From Raineyella sp964528755 (GTDB lineage: Bacteria; Actinomycetota; Actinomycetes; Propionibacteriales; Propionibacteriaceae), in the NCBI GenBank assembly GCA_964528755.1, contig CAZGWN010000007.1, positions 1 through 63,404 of the forward strand: 63,404 nt of DNA, given 5' to 3'. This document shows positions 8,301 to 16,938 of the stretch, piece after piece. The translations under genes were made by a program, and so were the position numbers. Within the stretch, counting starts at the first letter, position 1. Each line of letters starts with the position of its first letter. Under the pieces are notes generated by a model. The model worked only from the letters and a program-made list of their open reading frames with translations. It ran no database searches and was not told the DNA's origin.

Positions 8301-8597
8301 GTGGCGCTGAGCCCCGAGGAGGTCGCCCGGCTGGCCAAGCTGGCCCGGATCGACCTGTCCACCGACGAACTGGCCCATCTGGCCCCCCAGCTCGACGTGA
8401 TCCTGGAGTCCGTCGCCCGGGTTGCCGACGTGGCCGGCGCGGAGGTCCCGGCGACCTCCCATCCGGTGCCGATGACGAACGTCTTCCGCGTCGACCGGGT
8501 GCAGCCGTCGTTGCCGGTCGACGACGTCCTGGCGATGGCGCCCGACCGGGAGGGCGACCGGTTCCGGGTGCCGCGGATCCTGGAGGCGGAGCAGTGA
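8301..8597 (+). CDS. gatC: Asp-tRNA(Asn)/Glu-tRNA(Gln) amidotransferase subunit C
   Basis: GatC is the small stabilising subunit of the GatCAB amidotransferase, which converts misacylated Glu-tRNA(Gln) or Asp-tRNA(Asn) to the correct amide. The 98 residues show the family pattern: LSPEEVARLAKLARIDL at the N-terminus, PTSHPVPMTN-like residues in the middle (here ATSHPVPMTNVFRVD), and FRVPRILE at the end. The GTG at 8301 follows an AAGGAGGA site by five bases. The stop overlaps gatA as GTGA. Confidence 0.96.
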   Translation: MALSPEEVARLAKLARIDLSTDELAHLAPQLDVILESVARVADVAGAEVPATSHPVPMTNVFRVDRVQPSLPVDDVLAMAPDREGDRFRVPRILEAEQ

Positions 8598-10108
8598 GCC
8601 TCGACCCCATCCGCGCCACCGCCACCGAGCTGTCCGACGCCCTGGCCGCCGGCGGGATCTCCAGCGTCGAGCTGACCTCCGCCCACCTGGACCGGATCGC
8701 GGCCGTCGACGAGCAGGTGCACGCCTTCCTGCACGTGGACGCCGAGGGTGCCCTCGCGCAGGCCCGGGCCGTCGATGCCCGTCGCGCCGCCGGCGAGCCG
8801 CTCGGTCCGCTCGCGGGCATCCCGCTGGCACTGAAGGACGTGCTCACCCAGAAGGGCGTGCCGACCACCGCCGGCTCCAAGATCCTGCAGGGGTGGATCC
8901 CGCCGTACGACGCGACGGTCACCCGTCGCCTGCTCGACGCCGGGGTGGTCATCCTCGGCAAGACGAACATGGACGAGTTCGCCATGGGTTCCTCGACGGA
9001 GAACTCGGCGTACGGGCCGACCCACAACCCGTGGAATCTCGACCGGGTGCCGGGCGGGTCCGGTGGAGGGTCGGCGGCGGCACTGGCGGCGTACGAGGCC
9101 CCGCTGGCGATCGGCACCGACACCGGTGGGTCGATCCGCCAGCCCGCCGCATTCACCGGCACCGTCGGGGTGAAGCCGACCTACGGCGGGGTGTCCCGCT
9201 ACGGCCAGATCGCGTTGGCGTCCTCGCTGGACCAGCCCGGCCCCTGCGCCCGCACGGTGCTCGACGCGGCCCTGCTGCACGAGGTGATCGCCGGCCACGA
9301 CCCGCACGACCAGACCTCGCTGGACGCGCCGGTGCCGCCCGTGGTGGCCGCGGCCCGCGCCGCGGACGTGGCGGGCCTGCGGATAGGCGTGGTCCGGGAG
9401 TTGGGTGGGGAGGGCTACCACCCGGAGGTCGAGGCGAACTTCGCCGCCTCCGTCTCGCTGCTGTCCGACCTCGGGGCGGAGGTCGTCGAGGTCTCCTGCC
9501 CGCACTTCACCTACGCCCTGGCGGCGTACTACCTCATCCTGCCCAGCGAGTGCTCCTCCAACCTGGCCCGCTTCGACTCGGTGCGCTACGGGCTGCGCCT
9601 GGGCGACGACGGCTCCCGGTCGGTCGAACAGGTGATGTCCATGAGCCGGGAGGCCGGTTTCGGGGCCGAGGTCAAACGGCGCATCATCATCGGGACGTAC
9701 GCCCTGTCGGCCGGCTACTACGACGCCTACTACGGGTCGGCGCAGAAGGTCCGTACGTTGGTCCAGCGCGACTTCGCGGCCGCGTACGAGCGGGCCGACG
9801 TGCTGGTCTCGCCGACCACCCCGACCCCGGCCTTCACGCTGGGGGAGCGGATCGACGACCCGATGGCGATGTATCTCAACGACCTGTGCACGATCCCGGC
9901 CAACCTGGCCGGCGTCGCGGCGGCGTCGTTCCCGTCCGGGCTGAGCGCCGACGGGTTGCCGCTGGGCTTCCACGTGATGGCGCCGGTGCAGGCCGATGAC
10001 CGGCTCTACCGCGTCGGCGCCGCCCTGGAGGCGGCGCTCGCCGCGCGCTGGGGCGGTTCCCTCCTCACCCGCGTCCCCGACCTCGACCCCCAGGAGAGCC
10101 CCCGATGA
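8594..10108 (+). CDS. gatA: Asp-tRNA(Asn)/Glu-tRNA(Gln) amidotransferase subunit A
   Basis: GatA is the glutaminase subunit that releases ammonia for GatB. The 504-residue amidase-signature protein has the complete Ser-cisSer-Lys triad: K81 in LALKDV, S156 in the GGSGGGSA loop and S180 in DTGGSIRQPA. Spacing matches characterised GatA (75 and 24 residues). The C-terminal segment is complete. GTG start overlaps gatC and the stop overlaps gatB as ATGA, so the three subunits are translated together. Confidence 0.97.
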   Translation: MSLDPIRATATELSDALAAGGISSVELTSAHLDRIAAVDEQVHAFLHVDAEGALAQARAVDARRAAGEPLGPLAGIPLALKDVLTQKGVPTTAGSKILQGWIPPYDATVTRRLLDAGVVILGKTNMDEFAMGSSTENSAYGPTHNPWNLDRVPGGSGGGSAAALAAYEAPLAIGTDTGGSIRQPAAFTGTVGVKPTYGGVSRYGQIALASSLDQPGPCARTVLDAALLHEVIAGHDPHDQTSLDAPVPPVVAAARAADVAGLRIGVVRELGGEGYHPEVEANFAASVSLLSDLGAEVVEVSCPHFTYALAAYYLILPSECSSNLARFDSVRYGLRLGDDGSRSVEQVMSMSREAGFGAEVKRRIIIGTYALSAGYYDAYYGSAQKVRTLVQRDFAAAYERADVLVSPTTPTPAFTLGERIDDPMAMYLNDLCTIPANLAGVAAASFPSGLSADGLPLGFHVMAPVQADDRLYRVGAALEAALAARWGGSLLTRVPDLDPQESPR

Positions 10109-11601
10109 GCGACCCGATCATGGACTACGACGAGGCGCTGGCCGAGTACGAGCCGGTGCTGGGTCTGGAGGTCCACGTCGAGCTGAGCACCGCCTCGAAG
10201 ATGTTCTGCGGCTGCTCGACCGAGTTCGGCGCCGAGCCGAACTCCCACGTCTGCCCGGTGTGTCTGGGCCTGCCGGGCTCGATGCCGGCGATCAACGGGC
10301 ACGCGGTCGAGTCGGCCATCCGGATGGGTCTGGCCCTCAACTGCCGGATCGCCGACTGGTGCCGGATGTCGCGGAAGAACTACTTCTACCCCGACATGCC
10401 GAAGGACTACCAGACGAGCCAGTACGACGAGCCGATCGCCCACGACGGATGGCTGGACGTCGAACTCGACGACGGTGAGACCTTCCGGGTGCCGATCGAG
10501 CGGGCCCACATGGAGGAGGACGCGGGCAAGCTCACCCACGTGGGCGGTTCGGCCGGCCGGCTGCACGGCGCCGACTACTCGCTGATCGACTACAACCGGG
10601 CCGGGGTGCCACTGGTGGAGATCGTCACCCGGCCGGTGACAGGCGCCGGGGCCCGCGCTCCCGAGGTCGCCCGGGCCTATGTGGCCACGATCCGCGACCT
10701 CATGCTGGCGTTGGGTGTCTCGGATGTCCGGATGAACGAGGGATCGCTGCGCTGCGACGCGAACGTGTCGCTGCGGCCGTGGGGGCGAGAGAAGCTCGGC
10801 ACCCGCACCGAGACCAAGAACATCAACTCGTTGCGCTCGATCGAGTCTGCGGTCCGCTACGAGATCCGTCGGCAGGCCGCCGTCCTCGCCGACGGCGGCA
10901 CGGTCGTCCAGTCCACTCGTAACTGGCTGGAGAGCCTGGGGGAGACCTCCTTCGGCCGGTCGAAGGAGACCGCCGAGGACTACCGCTACTTCCCCGAGCC
11001 CGACCTGGTGCCGATCGCCCCATCACGGGAATGGGTGGAGGAACTACGGGCGACGTTGCCCGAGCCGCCCGCGCGGCGGCGGCGCCGACTGCAGGAGCAG
11101 TGGGGTTTCAGTGACGCCGAGCTGCGCGACGTCGTCAACGCCGATGCCCTCGACCTGGTCGAGGCCACCGTCGCCGCCGGATGCGACCCGCACCCGGCCC
11201 GCAAGTGGTGGACCGCCGAACTGGCCCGCCGCGCCAACGAGGCCGGCGTCGCTCCGGCCGACCTCGGGGTGAGTCCCGCCCAGGTCGCCCGCGTCCAGCA
11301 GCTTGTCGCGGACCACACCATCAACGACAAGCTGGCCCGGCAGGTCTTCGATGGCATCATCGCCGGTGAGGGCGGGCCCGACGAGGTGATCGCAGCACGT
11401 TCTCTCGCGGTGGTCTCCGACGACGGGGCGCTCGCCGCCGCCGTGGACGCGGCGATCGAGGCGCATCCGGACGTCGCCGAGCGGATCCGTGGCGGTCGGG
11501 TGCAGGCAGCCGGAGCGCTCATCGGCGCCGTGATGAAGGCGATGCGCGGTCAGGCGGATGCCGCCCGGGTCCGCGAGATCATCCTGGAAAAGCTCTCCTG
11601 A
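10105..11601 (+). CDS. gatB: Asp-tRNA(Asn)/Glu-tRNA(Gln) amidotransferase subunit B
   Basis: GatB binds and phosphorylates the misacylated tRNA and transfers ammonia delivered from GatA. The 498 residues begin with YEPVLGLEVHVELST, followed by CxC...CxxC zinc ligands (MFCGCST and SHVCPVCLGLPG). The conserved KNYFYPDMPK and the helical YqeY-like tail (VREIILEKLS at the end) are present. The length is normal. It is the last gene of the operon. A 19-bp inverted repeat about 265 bases downstream may end the transcript. Confidence 0.97.
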   Translation: MSDPIMDYDEALAEYEPVLGLEVHVELSTASKMFCGCSTEFGAEPNSHVCPVCLGLPGSMPAINGHAVESAIRMGLALNCRIADWCRMSRKNYFYPDMPKDYQTSQYDEPIAHDGWLDVELDDGETFRVPIERAHMEEDAGKLTHVGGSAGRLHGADYSLIDYNRAGVPLVEIVTRPVTGAGARAPEVARAYVATIRDLMLALGVSDVRMNEGSLRCDANVSLRPWGREKLGTRTETKNINSLRSIESAVRYEIRRQAAVLADGGTVVQSTRNWLESLGETSFGRSKETAEDYRYFPEPDLVPIAPSREWVEELRATLPEPPARRRRRLQEQWGFSDAELRDVVNADALDLVEATVAAGCDPHPARKWWTAELARRANEAGVAPADLGVSPAQVARVQQLVADHTINDKLARQVFDGIIAGEGGPDEVIAARSLAVVSDDGALAAAVDAAIEAHPDVAERIRGGRVQAAGALIGAVMKAMRGQADAARVREIILEKLS

Positions 11602-12076
11602 CGGGATCCGGCGTGGCCCCCCGGCCCCCGAGGGAGGGTCGGCGGGGCCTTCGTTCCGCCCGCAAGCGATGTCCCGACGTCCCTGTGCAGGGTCGGCGGA
11701 GCTCGGCCTCGCGGAGCCCGGCCCGCTACCCCGGTTTCCGAAGGACCCGTGCCCCCGAGTCGCCCCGGCCTCCGAGTGGGGGCGTGCCTTCGGGCGGGGG
11801 CGCCGTGGGGTCGTTGGCGGGGGGTGGGACAACCCGCGTGTCCTGGGCACCGCGGGACAGCTGCTCACCCCCCGTGAATGACCCCGCACCCAGGGTCATT
11901 CACGGGGGGTGGGTCGGTTTCGCGGGTGGTGAAGGTGCCCGGTCTGTCTCTGGCCCCGCCTGGTTCAACCCGCCTGGTTCAAGACGCAAGGACCGACACC
12001 ACCTCCCCCGCGGCACGTCGGCGCCCTTCGCGCCCGGACGGAACCTCCCGAGGTAGCCGAGACAACCCGGACGAGG
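11602..12076. other. Intergenic region between convergent gatB and the SP-rich gene
   Basis: This gap of 475 bases holds no credible gene. It contains a GC-rich stretch with several weak stems just after gatB, a perfect 19-bp inverted repeat (11866-11911) and a 13-base direct repeat, CCGCCTGGTTCAA, at 11956-11968 and 11970-11982. The GGTTCAA parts look like a tRNA T-loop, but no cloverleaf can be drawn around them. Both flanking genes point into the region, so termination signals are expected here. Confidence 0.6.
11866..11911. terminator. Perfect 19-bp inverted repeat, probable bidirectional terminator
   Basis: CACCCCCCGTGAATGACCC at 11866-11884 is matched exactly by its reverse complement at 11893-11911, with an 8-base loop. 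It lies between two genes that converge. There is no T-run on either side, as is common for actinobacterial hairpins. A protein-binding palindrome is the alternative. Confidence 0.55.
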
Positions 12077-13933
12077 TCAGCGGGTGGCTGCCGGCTCCGG
12101 CGTGGAGCGCCAACCCCTGCTGGGGTGGAAGTCCAGGTTCACCCACCCGTACGGACTTCCCGACGCCGGATGCTCGGGTGTGGCCGGGGCAGATGGGCTG
12201 GGGGAGGCCGACGGGCTGGGGGTCGGGGAAGCCGACGGGCTCGGGGAGACGAGGCCGGTCGGGGAGGCCGACGGGCTGGGGGTCGGGGAGGCCGACGGGC
12301 TCGGCGTCGGATCCGCCGTGCTGACCGGGTCCACCGTCACAGGGGCGGTCGTCCCGGTCGACACCGATGGTGCGGTCGCGACCGGCTGGGAGGGTGCGGT
12401 CACCGGCGGGCGGGTCTCCGAGGCCGGCCGGGCCGTCGTGGTGTTACCGGCGGTGGAGTCCTCGGTGTCGGCCGACGAGGATGCCGAGGGTCCCGGGCGC
12501 GGTGTCCCGGTGCCATCCGCGGACGGTGTCACGTCCGGGCTGGCGGTCGGTGTGGCGGAGGGGGATCCCGGGGTGGCGGTCGGCGTCGGTGAGGCGCTGG
12601 GTGAGCCCGACGGCGAGGCCGAGGGGCTCGCGCTCGGGGACGCCGTCGCGGTGGCCACCGGCGTGGACGGGCTTGCCGTCCCCGGTGTGGCAGTGGCCGA
12701 GGCCGACGGCGTGGGAGAAGGGGTCGGCTCGACAGATGCGGTGGCGAGGGCGTCCGGCGTCGGGGTCGCCGTCGGGGTGGTGGTCGGCAGGCCCTCCGCC
12801 GACACCTCGAAGCGCTGGGGCACGGGCGCCGCCGGCAGGCCCGGTACGGCCGGGGAGGCGACGCCGTACGAACCGGGGCCGACGCCCTGCTGGTCGGCGT
12901 CCGGCCCGGCGACCGCCTGGACGCTGGGACGCTCGAACGCCGCGCCCAGGCTGCCCTCGGGCAGGTAGGCACTGGCGACCGATGCCGTGATGGACACGGC
13001 CGCCACCGTGGCACCGGTGATCGCCAGGACGTGACGGGCGGCCCGGCGGCGCTGATGTCGGCGCGCGGCAATGAGCGTCGGTGGCAACTCCGACAGGTGC
13101 TGCGGCGCGTCCAACTGTCCCTGGGCGTCGGCGATCAGGGCCCGTAGGCCCGCCACCGGTGCGATCGCCGAGGAGGCGGTCACCACATCGCCGCCGGGAG
13201 GAAGGTCGACGGGGGCTCCGAGGGTGGCACCCCAGACGCCCGGCAACGAGGACTGCGCCACACCGCGCCCGACGATGGCGACCCGGCCGGGGAAGGGATT
13301 GTCCCGGTGGCAACCCAGCACCGCGGCCAGACTCATCGCCGCGGACCGGATGGCCTCCTGATTGGCCAGATCACCGACGGTGAACGGGACGGACATCGCC
13401 TGGACCGGGAACCAACCCGACTCGTGACGCGTGAGCACCGTGCCGCGGGTGAGATCGGCGGCCACGATGAGGACCAGCAGTTGATCCGCCCGGGATCGGG
13501 TGCGCGACCGGCGCCGATCGACGAGCCCGGAGACAATGGCGGCCCGGGAATCGACCCAGTGCACCGGAAGTCCGCTCCGGCGGCGCAACTCCGTGGCGAA
13601 CAGCTCCCGGTCGTCGTCGGTCCAGGAGCCCGGCGACACCAACGCATATCCCTCGGCGCGCTCGCCGCCGACCCGGGACAACGCCGTCGTCAGCGACATC
13701 GTCTCTGATCCCGGTGCCGCAGGAGGGCGCAGCAGGCCGGCCCGGTCGAGCATCCGCGGTGCCGGACGAAGCACGGTGGCGGATTCCGGCCGGTCGCCCT
13801 CGAAGGCGACGACAACCTCCGGACCGGACAGATCGACGCCGACCAGCGCGCCCGCGCGCGTGGCCGGCCCGGCGACCCAACTCCGCACGCCGACAGCCGA
13901 GCCCGGCTCTTGCAGATACCGTTTACCCTTCAC
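12077..13933 (-). CDS. Actin/Hsp70-fold-like membrane protein with long Ser/Pro/Thr-rich tail
   Basis: The 618-residue product has three parts. Residues 1 to about 295 look like a degenerate actin/Hsp70-type ATPase fold, with a first phosphate-loop-like GVDLSGPEVVVAF, a segment SGLPVHWVDSRAAIVSGL and a late glycine motif AIVGRGVAQSSLPGVW. Residues about 298-322 form one membrane helix (VLAITGATVAAVSITASVA). The remaining 270 or so residues are almost entirely S, P, A and T, ending in a non-repetitive WVNLDFHPSRGWRS segment. The GTG at 13933 has a GAGGAGGGGG site 8 bases upstream. The topology suggests a cytoplasmic nucleotide-binding-like head and an exported stalk. No named family is certain, and ATPase activity is unproven because canonical phosphate loops are weak. 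Confidence 0.7.
   Translation of the reverse strand: MKGKRYLQEPGSAVGVRSWVAGPATRAGALVGVDLSGPEVVVAFEGDRPESATVLRPAPRMLDRAGLLRPPAAPGSETMSLTTALSRVGGERAEGYALVSPGSWTDDDRELFATELRRRSGLPVHWVDSRAAIVSGLVDRRRSRTRSRADQLLVLIVAADLTRGTVLTRHESGWFPVQAMSVPFTVGDLANQEAIRSAAMSLAAVLGCHRDNPFPGRVAIVGRGVAQSSLPGVWGATLGAPVDLPPGGDVVTASSAIAPVAGLRALIADAQGQLDAPQHLSELPPTLIAARRHQRRRAARHVLAITGATVAAVSITASVASAYLPEGSLGAAFERPSVQAVAGPDADQQGVGPGSYGVASPAVPGLPAAPVPQRFEVSAEGLPTTTPTATPTPDALATASVEPTPSPTPSASATATPGTASPSTPVATATASPSASPSASPSGSPSASPTPTATPGSPSATPTASPDVTPSADGTGTPRPGPSASSSADTEDSTAGNTTTARPASETRPPVTAPSQPVATAPSVSTGTTAPVTVDPVSTADPTPSPSASPTPSPSASPTGLVSPSPSASPTPSPSASPSPSAPATPEHPASGSPYGWVNLDFHPSRGWRSTPEPAATR
12201..12305. repeat. 45-bp direct repeat, 60-bp period, inside the SP-rich tail
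   Basis: Positions 12201-12245 and 12261-12305 are nearly identical (one difference at 12230/12290 in the first 40 bases). They encode the SPSASPT/SPSPSA-type repeats in the tail of the minus-strand gene. Such repeats can expand or contract by slippage, so tail length may vary between strains. Confidence 0.75.
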
Positions 13934-14059
13934 GACGCGAGCCCCCTCCTCAGCACGATCCCCCGTGGGGCGGTTCGCAGCCCCCGCCGACACCGCCACG
14001 AGTCGAACTCTATCAAGTCCGCGACGGTCCGTCGTACCACCAGTTTTGCGTGCGCGAGG

Positions 14060-14071
14060 GACAATGATGCG
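14060..14071 (+). promoter_or_regulatory. Possible leaderless promoter of hisI
   Basis: GACAAT at 14060-14065 stands six bases before the GTG at 14072, and no ribosome-binding site lies between them. The box is weaker than the TANNNT boxes elsewhere in the window. The 138-base gap upstream must also hold the promoter of the minus-strand gene. Confidence 0.3.
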
Positions 14072-14497
14072 GTGACCTCCGTGACCCCAACCCCGTCGGC
14101 GGCTCCCGCCGGACCGCCCGAACACACCCCTCCCCGGGAGGGCGCCACCCTGCCGGGGGCCATCGCGTCCCGACTGCGGCGTACGCCGGACGGGCTCGTG
14201 CCGGCAGTGGTGCAGGACGCGACCGACGGGCGGGTGCTCATGGTGGCCTGGATGAACGATGAGGCGCTGGCCCTCACGCTGACCACCGGTCGAGGAACCT
14301 ACTGGTCGCGCAGCCGGCACAGGCTGTGGGTCAAGGGCGAGGAATCCGGGCACCGACAGTGGGTCCGCCGGGTCGAGCTCGATTGCGACGGTGACACGCT
14401 GCTGCTCCAGGTCGACCAGGAGGGACCCGCCTGCCACACCGGGCGGCGCTCCTGCTTCGACACCGCCGTCCTGCCCCTGACGGAGGCTGCGCGGTGA
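14072..14497 (+). CDS. hisI: Phosphoribosyl-AMP cyclohydrolase HisI
   Basis: HisI opens the adenine ring of phosphoribosyl-AMP in the third step of histidine synthesis. The 141-residue protein has the zinc and catalytic motifs: TYWSRSRHRLWVKGEESG, then ELDCDGDTLLLQV, then GPACHTGRRSCF. The first 30 or so residues are a Pro-rich extension, so the real start may be a later GTG (14081). It lacks a fused HisE domain. It opens a mixed his/trp operon, overlapping trpE as GTGA, while the other his genes are more than 20 kb away. Confidence 0.95.
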   Translation: MTSVTPTPSAAPAGPPEHTPPREGATLPGAIASRLRRTPDGLVPAVVQDATDGRVLMVAWMNDEALALTLTTGRGTYWSRSRHRLWVKGEESGHRQWVRRVELDCDGDTLLLQVDQEGPACHTGRRSCFDTAVLPLTEAAR

Positions 14498-16020
14498 GCG
14501 GGTTGCCGATCACCCCGTCCCTGGAGGAGTTCCGCACCCGGGCCCGGGGCACCCGGGTGATCCCGGTGCGGGCACGGGTGCTGGTGGACACCGAGACCCC
14601 CGTGGGCCTGTACGCGAAACTGGCCCGCAACGCGCCGCACACCTTCCTGCTGGAGTCGGCCGAGGACGGCGTGTTCTCCCGCTGGTCCATCATCGGCGTG
14701 CACAGCGGGACGACGCTCACCTCCGAGCACGGCCGGACCCGCTGGCTGGGTGATCCGCCGGTCGGCCTGCCGACCGAGGGCGACCCGCTGGAGGTGCTGC
14801 GGGCCTGCCTCACCACGCTGCGCAGCCGTCCCGAGCCGGGGCTGCCGCCGTTCGTCAACGGTTTCGTCGGCTATCTGGGCTACGACGTCGTCCGCCGCCT
14901 GGAACGGCTGCCCGACGACAATGTCGACGATCTGCAGGTGCCCGAACTGGTGATGATGATGGCCACCGACCTGGCGATCATGGACCACCACACCGGCGAG
15001 TTGTGGCTGGTGGCCAACGCCATCAACCACGACAACACCGATGCCCGGGTCGACGAGGCCTACGCGTCCGCGGTGGCCCGGATCGAGGAGATGGCGGCCC
15101 GGCTGACCGCGCCGTCTGCCGGCCTGGCCCGGGTCGCCGAACCTGACGATGCCGAACCGCCGGTCCGTCGGCAGCGCAGTTCTGCGGAGTTCGAGGCGGC
15201 CGTTCGCTCGGCGGTCGAGGAGATCCGGGCCGGGGAGATCTTCCAGGTGGTGCTCTCGCAGCGGTTCGACATCACCACCGGGGCCGACCCACTGGACGTC
15301 TACCGGGTGCTGCGCCGGATCAACCCGAGCCCCTACCTCTATCTGCTCAGACTGGACGGCTTCGACATCGTCGGCTCCAGCCCCGAGGCCCTGGTCACCG
15401 TCACGGGCCGGGACGTCGTCACCCACCCCATCGCCGGCACCCGGCCGCGCGGGGACACGCCGGCGCGGGACCGGGCCCTGGAGGAGGAACTGCTCGCCGA
15501 CGAGAAGGAACGCGCCGAGCACGTCATGCTCGTCGACCTGGGCCGCAACGACCTGGGCCGGGTCTGCGAGCCGGGCACCGTTGAGGTGATCGAGTTCATG
15601 AAGGTCCGTCGCTATTCCCACGTCATGCACCTGGAGGCCGGCGTCGTCGGCACCCTGCGGTCCGATGCGGATGCGCTGGAGGCCGTGCTGGCCTGCTTCC
15701 CGGCAGGGACCCTGTCCGGGGCACCGAAGGTGCGTGCGATGCAGATCATCGACGGCCTGGAGGTCTCCCGGCGCGGTGTGTACGGCGGGGTGGTCGGCTA
15801 CTTCGACCTGGCCGGCAACGCCGACATGGCGATCGCCATCCGTACCGCGCTGATGAAGGACGGCGTGGCCTACGTCCAGGCGGGGGCCGGCATCGTCGCC
15901 GACTCCGTCCCCGCCAACGAGGACCAGGAGGCGCGCAACAAGGCGATGGCGGTGGTCCGGGCGATCGGGGCGGCCGACCGGTGGCACGACCTCGGCATGC
16001 CGGAAGGCTCCCGTGCCTGA
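14494..16020 (+). CDS. trpE: Anthranilate synthase component I TrpE
   Basis: TrpE converts chorismate and ammonia to anthranilate, the first step of tryptophan synthesis. The 508 residues show the tryptophan-feedback region at the N-terminus (LLESAEDGVFSRWSIIG, where LLES is the usual inhibitor-binding motif). The chorismate-binding domain carries SPEALV, HPIAGTRPRG, VDLGRNDLGRV and PAGTLSGAPKVRAM. There is no fused TrpG, and no trpG lies in this cluster, so the glutaminase subunit must come from elsewhere. GTG start overlaps hisI, and the stop overlaps the next gene by 8 bases. Confidence 0.96.
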   Translation: MSGLPITPSLEEFRTRARGTRVIPVRARVLVDTETPVGLYAKLARNAPHTFLLESAEDGVFSRWSIIGVHSGTTLTSEHGRTRWLGDPPVGLPTEGDPLEVLRACLTTLRSRPEPGLPPFVNGFVGYLGYDVVRRLERLPDDNVDDLQVPELVMMMATDLAIMDHHTGELWLVANAINHDNTDARVDEAYASAVARIEEMAARLTAPSAGLARVAEPDDAEPPVRRQRSSAEFEAAVRSAVEEIRAGEIFQVVLSQRFDITTGADPLDVYRVLRRINPSPYLYLLRLDGFDIVGSSPEALVTVTGRDVVTHPIAGTRPRGDTPARDRALEEELLADEKERAEHVMLVDLGRNDLGRVCEPGTVEVIEFMKVRRYSHVMHLEAGVVGTLRSDADALEAVLACFPAGTLSGAPKVRAMQIIDGLEVSRRGVYGGVVGYFDLAGNADMAIAIRTALMKDGVAYVQAGAGIVADSVPANEDQEARNKAMAVVRAIGAADRWHDLGMPEGSRA

Positions 16021-16648
16021 GGCCCACGCCACCGCAGGGATGATCCGACTGAGCCGCCCGGGGGCGTACGCCGCACTGTTGCTGGGCGGGATCGGTGCGC
16101 TGGTCGCGGCGTCGCGCACCTGGTGGCTGGTCATCACCACCGATGCCCGTGCGGGGCTGGACGGCAACGCGGTCACGGGCTCGCTCGGTCAGGCCCTCGG
16201 GGTGGTCGTGCTGGCCGGGCTGGGCGTCTCGCTGACCGTCGGGACGTTGGGCCGGCGCATCGTCGCGGGCCTCCTGGCCGCGACCGGCGCCGGCATCGCC
16301 GTGCTCGGGCTGACGCACCCCGTGCCCGATGACGCCGCGGTCCTCGGCCGGCTGCGCGAGGTCAGTCTGGAGACCTCCTGGACGCTGCAGCCGACGGGCT
16401 GGCCGGGTGCCTTCGCGGGCGCCGGCCTGCTCGTCGCGGTCGGCGGGATCGTCATGGTGCTGACCGCCGGCCACTGGCGCGATCGCAGCGGGCGTTTCCG
16501 CACCGCGGCCGACCGCGCGGACATCGACCCCGAGGACACCATTGCGGTGTGGAAGGCAATGGATTCGGGCGTCGACCCGACCGACGAATCTGCGGTAGCC
16601 TCGAGGACAGATCACGACCGGACACCGGACAGGAAGAGTCGAGGATGA
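16013..16648 (+). CDS. Tryptophan-operon-associated membrane protein
   Basis: The 211-residue protein has four predicted membrane segments (about 18-38, 58-78, 82-101, 130-152) and a hydrophilic acidic tail. Size, topology, the SRTWW motif after the first helix and the position right after trpE match the actinobacterial Trp biosynthesis-associated membrane protein family. The biochemical role of that family is not known; a link to tryptophan uptake or sensing is inferred from synteny. GTG start at 16013 overlaps trpE, and the stop overlaps the next gene as ATGA. Confidence 0.85.
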   Translation: MPEAHATAGMIRLSRPGAYAALLLGGIGALVAASRTWWLVITTDARAGLDGNAVTGSLGQALGVVVLAGLGVSLTVGTLGRRIVAGLLAATGAGIAVLGLTHPVPDDAAVLGRLREVSLETSWTLQPTGWPGAFAGAGLLVAVGGIVMVLTAGHWRDRSGRFRTAADRADIDPEDTIAVWKAMDSGVDPTDESAVASRTDHDRTPDRKSRG

Positions 16649-16869
16649 GTCACAGCGCGATCGGGCACGCCCCCGAGGAGAAGTACCACCACGGCCGGTC
16701 GCCGGCCTCCTGGGCCTTCACCGGCATCTTCTTCGTCGCGGTCGTCCTCGCCGTCATCGCGATGGTGCCCACGCCGAAGATCACGCTGCTCATCGCCGCC
16801 GGCGTGGTGGCGCTCATCGCGTGGATCGTCTGGGCCGTCCTGCGCCGCCTGGGACTCGACAACGTCTGA
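16645..16869 (+). CDS. HGxxPAAW-family small membrane protein
   Basis: This 74-residue protein has the family motif HHGRSPASW at residues 15-23 and two membrane helices (about 24-42 and 46-66). Families with this motif are found between the Trp membrane protein and trpC in many actinomycetes. Function is unknown. The ATG overlaps the preceding stop. A strong hairpin lies between this gene and trpC. Confidence 0.88.
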   Translation: MSHSAIGHAPEEKYHHGRSPASWAFTGIFFVAVVLAVIAMVPTPKITLLIAAGVVALIAWIVWAVLRRLGLDNV

Positions 16870-16901
16870 GAACGTCCGCGTTCACCCCACGACGTCTGCA
16901 C

Positions 16902-16938
16902 CCGGGCGCCCACGACCCTCGCGGTCGGGGCGCCCCGG
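16902..16938 (+). terminator. Strong hairpin in the trpC leader (attenuator-like or terminator)
   Basis: About 15 base pairs can form between 16902-16917 and 16923-16938 with one bulge on each side and a 5-base loop. No T-run follows. The trpC start is 60 bases downstream. No Trp-rich leader peptide and no T-box sequence were found in the 129-base gap, so classical attenuation is not supported. Partial termination before trpCBA or an mRNA-processing stem are options. Confidence 0.5.

Noticed and set aside
11951..11985. Possible tRNA suggested by two GGTTCAA T-loop-like sequences
   Set aside because: The copies are only 14 bases apart and no acceptor, D or anticodon stem can be formed.
12186..12790. 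GC-rich intergenic repeat region
   Set aside because: The repeats are in frame with the minus-strand gene and encode its Ser/Pro tail.
13934..14437. 168-residue N-terminal extension of the SP-rich membrane protein
   Set aside because: It is antisense to hisI and the intergenic region; the GTG at 13933 has a strong ribosome-binding site.
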